A stretch of DNA of 64,000 nt from Dolomedes plantarius (lineage: Eukaryota; Arthropoda; Arachnida; Araneae; Dolomedidae), in NCBI GenBank assembly GCA_907164885.2, contig OU015490.1, positions 241,870,449 to 241,934,448 of the forward strand. The letters run 5' to 3'. Positions 57,421 through 64,000 of this stretch are shown piece after piece. The position numbers were made by a program, and so were the translations under genes. The stretch's first letter is position 1; each line of letters starts with the position of its first letter. The notes under the pieces were generated by a model that was given only the letters and a program-made list of their open reading frames with translations, searched no databases and had not been told where the DNA came from.

Positions 57421-57599
57421 TAGCACCCTTTACACGTACGTTCTTTCGCGAATGCTTGGAGCGTACGGGATTGCGTGCGGGAAAACTTGCAGTACGCTCC
57501 AAAGCAGCTTTCCCTTCCTCTCCGACACCTTCACGCGTGCACTCAGTCGCGCGGGATCGTGGTTTCATGCGGGAAAGAACGTACGTGTAAAGGGCGCTA
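57421..57599. mobile_element. Small GC-rich MITE
   Basis: Inverted ends tagcaccctttacacgtacg and cgtacgtgtaaagggcgcta, continuing into ttctttc/gaaagaa, enclose a GC-rich non-coding core of about 130 bp. Similar in style to the MITE at 15461. Target duplication not resolved. Confidence 0.85.
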
Positions 57600-59105
57600 A
57601 TCTCTTTATAGCACATGAGCCAAAGCGATCAGCTCATAATAGATAACGTTTGGCTGAAATCAAGGTTATCATTAGTTACCAGCACTAGAATTTTCGATAC
57701 TCTAACAATTTACAAAGGCTAAGCAGTTACAACCCATACAGTGGTTGTAACATGTCTATGGCCTCGAGAGTAAATAATTCCTTGCCAGAAAAAATTTAAA
57801 TACTCTATCCTGTCGGAGTAGAAAATCTGAGTGAATATAAATACTCGATCAATCTGAGTAGGAAGAATATCTTAAGGTGATGTTATTCCTTTTCACTTGG
57901 TTCATTCAATCTAGGGTTATATATACTTGAATCTTTGTTTATTTTCCCTGTAAAACATAGAGAGTTATTTTTCTTTAAAATTTATTCTTAATTTTCTTCT
58001 CGTTTATTTATTTATTTTTTTTTAAATAAAGTAATGACGAAGTTGTAAGCTAAGACAAAATGATCATTTTCTAATTTCCCTTTTAATACCACAGCAAAAT
58101 ATATCCTTGAAATTTGTAACTTTTCTTATTTATGCGGTAGGCACTTGTCCGGAGGCATTAGCCCATGCAAACACCGTGAATTTTTTGGTTTTCTTCGTTA
58201 TAGAGCACCATACAGGTGAGCCAGCATAGCTCCCAATGTGGGTGGACCGAGCCAACACCTTCTCTCAGCGGAAAGCCCGTTCCCGCTTCTGTGACGTCAC
58301 TGATGGAGGCTGAGAAAGTTTCGTATGACGAGCACTTTTTTAGAAGTTCATATAGAGCGCTCGAAATTTATTTTTGCCTACTTAATCAAAAATTTTCGAA
58401 GCATTAAAATATTTAAAAGGTAGATAAAAACTCATAAACGGTTTTCATTTTGTCGTATTAATTTTGCATAGATAGATTGAATGAGGATTTATCAGTTTGC
58501 AGCTTCTTGGAAATTCCTTACAAGTTAAATTATGAATCGAAAGCTTGAAGTCATTATATTAATTAAAGACTGCATTAAAAGTTACTCATAAAATTTCCAA
58601 TATCTTTAATTTGTACTTTTAATATTTTTCTTTAAAAAGCTTTAATATGTATATCTTATAAAAATATATGTTTAGAATAAATAACACATAATCATCATGC
58701 ATAAAATTTTATTGAAAACACATTTTTATATATAATTTATCTACAATGTTTTTCAGGCTAAAAGAAAATATAATTTGCAAAATATTTAGCTATTTGCATA
58801 CAACTAGAGAGAATCATTGAAAATAAATATACTAGATTAACAATTTTTTCTTGTGAATTTAAATTGTCATTTCTTATTAACATTCAAGAATCCCAAATGG
58901 TATTTGAATAATAGGTAATTTGCATTTATATACTATTTAGTAAGGATTTACCAATCAATTTAAATGAAGATTTATGAATGTGCAAATTCTCAAGAATTCC
59001 TCATGTCAAGTTATAACATTAAATGTTTAATATCAATAATAAATAATAGAGTATATTAAAACTTTGCAAAGTATTTTAAATTTTTTGCATATATTTAGAA
59101 AATTA
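57600..59105. other. Gene-free AT-rich stretch
   Basis: No gene supported. A more balanced patch at 58200-58330 ('gctcccaatgtgggtggacc', 'gtgacgtcac') is unidentified. Confidence 0.5.
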
Positions 59106-59108
59106 ATT

Positions 59109-59169
59109 CTTTGAAATGCACTCATTTATTTGTATAATATTTTGACAAATAAATGAGTGCATTTCAAAG
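59109..59169. repeat. Perfect 25-bp inverted repeat (hairpin)
   Basis: The left arm 59109-59133 (ctttgaaatgcactcattta, then tttgt) and right arm 59145-59169 are exact reverse complements with an 11-base loop. It lies about 350 bp beyond the C-terminal end of the P-like transposase and may be its 3' subterminal structure or a small foldback insertion. Confidence 0.93.
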
Positions 59170-59515
59170 TCTCAAATTTTGACTAAGCTAAAAAAAAATA
59201 GTCAGACATTTGGGCAATTGCATACAAGTAGAACGAACTGTTAGGTTATATATGTTTGACAGTAAAATATTACATAGCTAATGAATTATATATTATCGTC
59301 AATTGGTAATAATAATTTTTATTGACATTAAATGTATTATGGCTTGATTTGTGCACTATGCTGTTCATTAATTTTTAACTTTAAACACCATATATTGCAG
59401 TATAATATTTTTGAAAAAATCATTATTACATATAGTTTAACTAGTTTTTTAATGTTTGGATTTTTATTTTTTTATTTTGAGAAGATAGAACAATTGAATC
59501 ATTTATTTTTTTGCA

Positions 59516-62181
59516 CTAATTTTTTAAAAAGATATTGATAGCAGGTTTAATAATATAAGTTATTATATCCATAGCCTTATGATCGTTATGACATACATCA
59601 AATGGTAGATACACTTCAGAAGAAATTAGAATATGTAAAACTATATTATGTACAAGGGATCTATGATTATGAGCTTGAATAAAGTTTTTTTCGAATTCCT
59701 TACTCAATAATTTTGTTACTACAACATAAGTATATTTGATAATAATAATTTCTTCACAAGGATAATTTAATCCTCCACGATCCATGTTGCTAATTAAAAT
59801 GAAATCTTGTGAATCTGATGGAGATAATAGATCTATAATATCATCATATACTAAATAATTTTTACAAAATTGACATTTAACTTTTTTCAAACATGCATGA
59901 GCACAATAACCTGCAATATAAGTCAATACAATTTCAATATTTTAAAGATTTTTAAGATCATTATTTACAGTTATTTTAAAAATTTCTAAACTATCTTTTT
60001 CATCAAAATTCATCTCAGTTTCATTGTTGAAAGTGTCTAATGAGCCAATTTCTATATTCCCATACTCATGTGATGCAATCGTTAAAGGAATTAAACTTCG
60101 GATTCTTAATTTCTTTTCACTTTCAAAGAGTTGTGTCACTGAAATATTGTAGTGACCACCAGCTATTTGTCTATAAAGTCCAAAGCGTCCCTCTAAACAA
60201 TCAGTTTGAAACTTTGCAGTAAGTACATAATTTAAATTTAACTTTTCTGTACAATAATTTACTATTTCTATTAGAGCATATGTTGTTTGTCTTAATGCAA
60301 GATGAGTTTCTTTACTTAATCGACCTGTATCACTATCAACACAACTCCATCGTTCGAGCCAATCCAAAAACTTGTTTAAAAATTTGATTTTTTCATCATT
60401 TGGAGAGTTAGTTAGAGGTTCTTGATAAACGTTTTTCTTTCTTTCCCCTTTATAAAGGGACCCAACATTCATAATTTCCCACCATGTGCATATGACATTG
60501 ATGTATTGAGCTGTAGATTCATAATTAAGAACATCATATACAGGACCTACAACTTTGAGTCCTTCTATTACACTACGATTAAAAATTTGTACTACTAATT
60601 GAACATTTTACCTCTATGTTCGTTGGCGACAAAGCTTTTGCAGTCAAAGTATGGCAATATTTCGTTATTTCATTTGATTCAATCTGGTGTATTTTTCTAA
60701 GTGTAAACAATGATGCAGCTTTTAATTTATTATTAGTTTTATCAACCATTGACTCCTCGAAAACAGGAAAGTACATACATGTGAATTTTTTTGGTTCAGC
60801 CAATTGTTCCTAATACATTTGAGTAAATGAACACTGTCTATTACATAAAAAAGTGGTCTAGACCCCTTTTATGTAATAGACAGTGTACCCAATAGAAATG
60901 AGTATTATCTATTGGGTGGCAGTAGACAATACTCATTTTAAGAGGGTTTGCAAAAAAAGACATGGCTTTCCTGTTAATGGCATTATTGTCACTGGATATG
61001 CAAAAAACTTTAAATCCAATCTCTTCTAAACCACAAATTATTTTTTTAATTAAATCATATAAAATTTCACCAGTAATTTTTTTTTACAGGAAGGATGTGC
61101 ACAGCATCTTTATATGAAGATGTTAGACTTCGAATCATGAAAACATGAGCAGAATTTGCTACACCCTCAGAAGTATGATCTATGCCTAACAAATTTCCTC
61201 CTTTAAAATCCAGAAAAGGTTTTAAATGAATTTCGTCTATTAATAAAATGATTATTTTATCTTATCAGCTTTTAAAAATGGCCATATACCTTTAATGTAT
61301 GAAAGAAAATTATCATCAGATTGTTCATTTTGAGGGTCAATATTATAAGCAGCACACAGTCTTTTTAATTTAGAAGGGTGTGGTATAATTAGATATTTAT
61401 TGTTGTAAAGAAATCTATATGCATGGGGTGATATTGAATGCAATATGGTGTTTAAAATTAAAAATTCAGGGCTGTATCGTCTTTGAAATTTTTTACATTT
61501 AAGAAATTTAATTTGCTCACAAATGAAATTAATTAATTTATCATCATCTTGGATTAGTTCACTTAATAAAAATAGTGCATCTTCAATTAAATTAAATATG
61601 TTATTCACATTAACCTTTTTGGTGCTTAAAGAATATAAATTTTCCATAATTTGTAAAATATTTTCAACATCAAATATATTATCTATTTTAAATGGAAAGT
61701 TATATTTCTCTAGTTTTGTTAATTTAATTTCCTTATGGAAAACTGATATTTGCAAATTTTCATCTATGATTATGGAACAGTTTATCTTTGGATAGGGTAC
61801 ATATTCTATGTTCATAAACATCACACGTTCATCTATAATTTTTACCCAAAATTCAGATACTTTTATATAATTCAAACAATTTAATAGACCTTCACAATTT
61901 GAAAACATATATTTCTTTTCGTGTTCATTTTTAGTCTTTAGGCTTTCTGCAATTGAAATAGCCAAATGTTTATTATCTAATCTAGCCTTTTTTTGACATG
62001 GAGATTCTCGTAATGTTGGTGAGGAGGACAAATATTTCGGGCAACCTTCAAAAATTGTTGGAACTGCATCCTTCACAAGCCGAGGATAATGCAAATCGAC
62101 TACCACTTTCTCGCCGGTTTCCTCATTAAATACTCCAGTGGTTCTTTCAATGAATTCAGGTTTAAAATGGAGGTCACATAC
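59516..62181 (-). pseudogene. P-element/THAP9-like transposase, main exon, decayed
   Basis: The reading starts at an acceptor (62183-62182) with VCDLHFKPEFI and RLVKDAVPTIF, the second half of a THAP zinc-binding domain. It continues through a helical region (to 61252), then LLIDEIHLKPFLDFKGG and CISSDNNAINRKAM (RNase H-like catalytic part), VHLLKCIRNNWLNQK, and a fragment with NVQLVVQIFNRSVIEGLKVVG. Next come NVGSLYKG, THLALRQTTYAL, NYVLTAKFQTDCLEGRFGLY and GGHYNISVTQLFESEKKLRI. It ends with YIAGYCAH, CQFCKNY and DRGGLNYPCEE. All are hallmarks of P-superfamily transposases, in correct order. Breaks: frameshifts near 61258, 61082 (A9 run), 60795 (A7 run) and 60613, and an in-frame TAA at 59942-59944. 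Inactive as read. Confidence 0.92.
60831..60938. repeat. Three inverted repeats inside the P-like coding region
   Basis: Perfect 20-bp arms acactgtctattacataaaa (60831-60850) and their inverse (60867-60886) are followed by acccaatag/ctattgggt (60887-60895, 60909-60917) and aaatgagtatt/aatactcattt (60896-60906, 60928-60938), the last two interlocking. The region corresponds to the spacer before VHLLK in related proteins, so it may be a small insertion. Confidence 0.85.
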
Positions 62182-62237
62182 CTATAAAAATTAATAATTC
62201 TTGAAAATATATATACTCTCAATTGCAAGAATATATA

Positions 62238-62626
62238 CACTCAGTTGCAAAAAGTATGCACCATTATGCTATTCCTAAAGAGTGAAATTGTTTTATTTTA
62301 TATCTTCAGAGAGAGTAGAAATATAATCTAAATATCAAAGCCAGTTCAAAATATTGATTAATAGCAATTGAAATTTAAAATGTTTCTTAAATAAGCTTTT
62401 AATTTAATGAGATATTCAAAATAAAAATTTTTTTCAATGGTTGCTATTGTTGCAATATTATAATGGTCCAATAGTATTATTGTTGCATATACTTGACATA
62501 TGAATACTGATTAAACAATATTTTGATCTGGTTTTGAAATTTTAATTATATCTTTATTCTCGATGGACATAAAATAATGAAATTTCACCCAGTAGGAACA
62601 ACATATACATATATAGCAACTGAGTG
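62238..62626. mobile_element. Tc1-type MITE in the intron of the P-like gene
   Basis: Inverted ends cactcagttgca and the inverse (gcaactgagtg) lie inside TA (62236-62237, 62627-62628). 389 bp, AT-rich and non-coding. A diverged copy of the left end (ctctcaattgcaag) sits just outside at about 62217. Confidence 0.7.
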
Positions 62627-63370
62627 TACACATATAACATTATTAATAGAATAAAAAAAAATCTATTTTAAGGCTATTAAGATTATACATGAAAAATACC
62701 TATTAGTATTTAGTGTTTAAATTAAAATACATAATTATACTAAATACATTCTTTTAAATTATGATCACAAAAATTTTAAGAATATTTGTTCTTTATTTAT
62801 TTATAATGTATAAAATGCACAGTATTTTATAAAGATTACTCAAAACACAATTTTATAAGGAATTCAATAGATCCTTTTGTATGATTTACAAGTTCATTTT
62901 TAGAATGTTTTATAATGTGGAATGTTTTTGAATCAATTTTTGAATCCATCTTTTAACATTTAGACATGGATTATTTGTTACCTATTGATATCTGGCAATA
63001 AGAACATTGTCCATTTTCCTATTAAATATATTTTTCAATTTTTCACCATTGAATATTTACTAGCAGCAATCATGTGTAACTGATTTATCATGCAGTAGTA
63101 AAAAAAATTTTAATTTGGATTAAAATATAAAAAAAATATCATCACAATTTTCTTTCCAATTTCTTTTAATAAATGAAATGGAAAATATTATACTGGAAAT
63201 GAAAATACATTTTTATTTTTCAACTGTGTAGATTTGGAATCGATATTTGTGCTATGTATTTTATACTTTCTAAGGGATATAAAAATCTAAATAGTGCGTA
63301 CAAATTACAATTCTAAATAATAATTTAATTAGCAAATACTTATATAAATAAATATAAAATTTCAACTTAC
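62627..63370. other. Intron sequence of the P-like gene
   Basis: AT-rich with no coding content. Together with 62184-62626 it forms the intron between the two THAP half-exons. Confidence 0.7.
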
Positions 63371-63523
63371 TCTGGAATTTTTTGTTACTTGGAAATTTTC
63401 TCTGGGTATATTATATATCCACTTTTTCAAAACATCTTAATCTTTGGGAAATCTGAATAGAGAAACTTTAGGTCCTCCATCATAATTTCCCCTACAGGAT
63501 ACTACAGAGCACTTATAGGGCAT
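63371..63523 (-). pseudogene. P-like transposase, first exon (THAP N-terminus)
   Basis: From ATG (63523-63521): MPYKCSVVSC, then PKVSLFRFPKD, the C-x4-C start of a THAP domain. LKKWIYNIPRENF and a GTAAGT donor (63370 downward) follow, in phase with the acceptor at 62183-62182. An in-frame TAA at 63439-63437 interrupts the domain after residue 28. The remaining THAP Cys and His (VCDLHF) are in the next exon, giving the C2CH zinc site. A 1.2 kb AT-rich intron separates the exons. Confidence 0.88.
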
Positions 63524-63616
63524 CTTAAAATGATTTTTCTATAATATATCCAGAAAACTGTACATGAAAATGCACTGAAATGAGCAGAAACAAACACGTG
63601 TGCATTCACCTTAATG

Positions 63617-64000
63617 TAAAGCTAAGTGTCCACTTGAGAGAAAGTCTCGAGATTAATCTCAGGGGGTTGTCCATTTGAGATCACCCACGCTCTCGACACA
63701 GGTTCGTGAGACTCGATGGTCACTGCAGTCTCGAGAGCGGGAACATTTCGTGTCGACGTGTCGACTTGAGAGTGAACTCGCAGTCAGTTCTGTGATTTGA
63801 TCGCAGTTTGTTTGTTTTTCTTCTTTCAAAATGGATTCGCGTCAGGCCTTTGTTTTTGTAACTGCCTATAAAATTGCGGAAAGTGAAAAAAAGGAGTGTT
63901 GGGTGAGAAAATGAGTGGATAGAAGAAATGAATTAATTATTTTTTGTTAAATAAAATAATTAATTAAATAATTGAATAATTCTGTTTATTTAACAAAACA
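63617..64000 (+). mobile_element. Start of a PIF/Harbinger-like element, truncated by the window edge
   Basis: A GC-richer leader begins around aagctaagtgtccacttgag, a style of terminus found in Harbinger elements, and contains several short palindromic words (ctcgag, gtcgac). It leads into a transposase/nuclease N-terminus at 63831. The right end lies outside the window or is deleted. The last 60 bases contain an inverted pair ttttgttaaataaa / tttatttaacaaaa. Confidence 0.6.
63831..63950 (+). pseudogene. Harbinger (HARBI1-like) nuclease N-terminal fragment
   Basis: ATG at 63831 opens a frame MDSRQAFVFVTAYKIAESEK, then KECWVRK, a TGA (63912-63914), and in the same frame VDRRNELI. HARBI1-type proteins characteristically have a (R/K)xWVRxWxxRR(x)EL stretch near the N-terminus, so the TGA probably replaces the usual Trp codon. 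Only this beginning is in the window. The frame closes again at a TAA near 63945. Assignment rests on a short motif. Confidence 0.6.

Overview
This window looks like nuclear DNA of an arthropod, most likely a chelicerate and probably a spider. It is AT-rich and intron-rich in layout, with single coding exons behind clear animal-type splice acceptors. It is crowded with Tc1/mariner, hAT, P-like, pogo-like, PIF/Harbinger and Helitron DNA transposons, a jockey-type LINE and several tRNA-derived SINEs. Nothing here looks bacterial, and no rRNA, functional tRNA or CRISPR array was seen. The species is an inference from repeat flavour only.

The only non-transposon genes I can support are five members of one unrecognised family, all on the + strand, with ATGs at 2145, 13895, 25941, 36780 and 51377 (spacing 11.8, 12.0, 10.8 and 14.6 kb; the longest interval holds a 4.3 kb LINE insertion). 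Each is a single exon whose splice acceptor AG lies 5 to 29 nt before the ATG. Each intact member encodes about 181-221 residues with five predicted membrane segments. Four of the five carry a strictly spaced H-x-C-x15-C-x2-C motif in the loop after the first membrane segment, followed by a basic patch. The first copy is broken by two frameshifts. The second has a stop codon followed by 34 more open codons of acidic tail. The fifth has lost the whole H/C motif loop. This tandem array is the best candidate for a previously undescribed system: a rapidly diverging, lineage-specific membrane protein cluster, possibly sharing non-coding leader exons.

The rest is accessory DNA. From left to right: direct repeats flanking gene 1; a deleted mariner (4148-4833); Tc1-like remnants (5.5-6.3 kb, 10.2-10.9 kb); a LINE RNase H fragment (8.0-8.6 kb); a hAT MITE (13.2-13.6 kb); gene 2 and a 24-bp minisatellite grown from a duplicated segment (15.0-15.3 kb); a Tc1 element with clear ends (20152-21702); a hAT fragment (22.9-23.5 kb); gene 3; a long-TIR Tc1-like element (27497-29133); a hAT element with a nested TTAA MITE (29.4-30.6 kb); SINEs, a Harbinger-type MITE and shuffled segmental duplications (31-35.5 kb); another TTAA MITE just before gene 4; a (TA)n tract and Helitron (37.6-38.4 kb); a LINE nested in a SINE (39.5-40.4 kb); a pogo-like element; a nearly intact jockey LINE (about 43.1-47.5 kb, - strand); further SINEs; gene 5 inside a pair of direct repeats; a 774-bp foldback element; a piggyBac-like element; a decayed THAP/P-element-like transposase gene (59.5-63.5 kb, - strand); and the start of a Harbinger-like element running off the right edge.

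Functionally, only the five membrane-protein paralogues look like host genes. Their common orientation, position-for-position conserved motif and acceptor-next-to-ATG structure suggest one ancestral transcription unit multiplied by local duplication, later expanded and partly broken by transposons.
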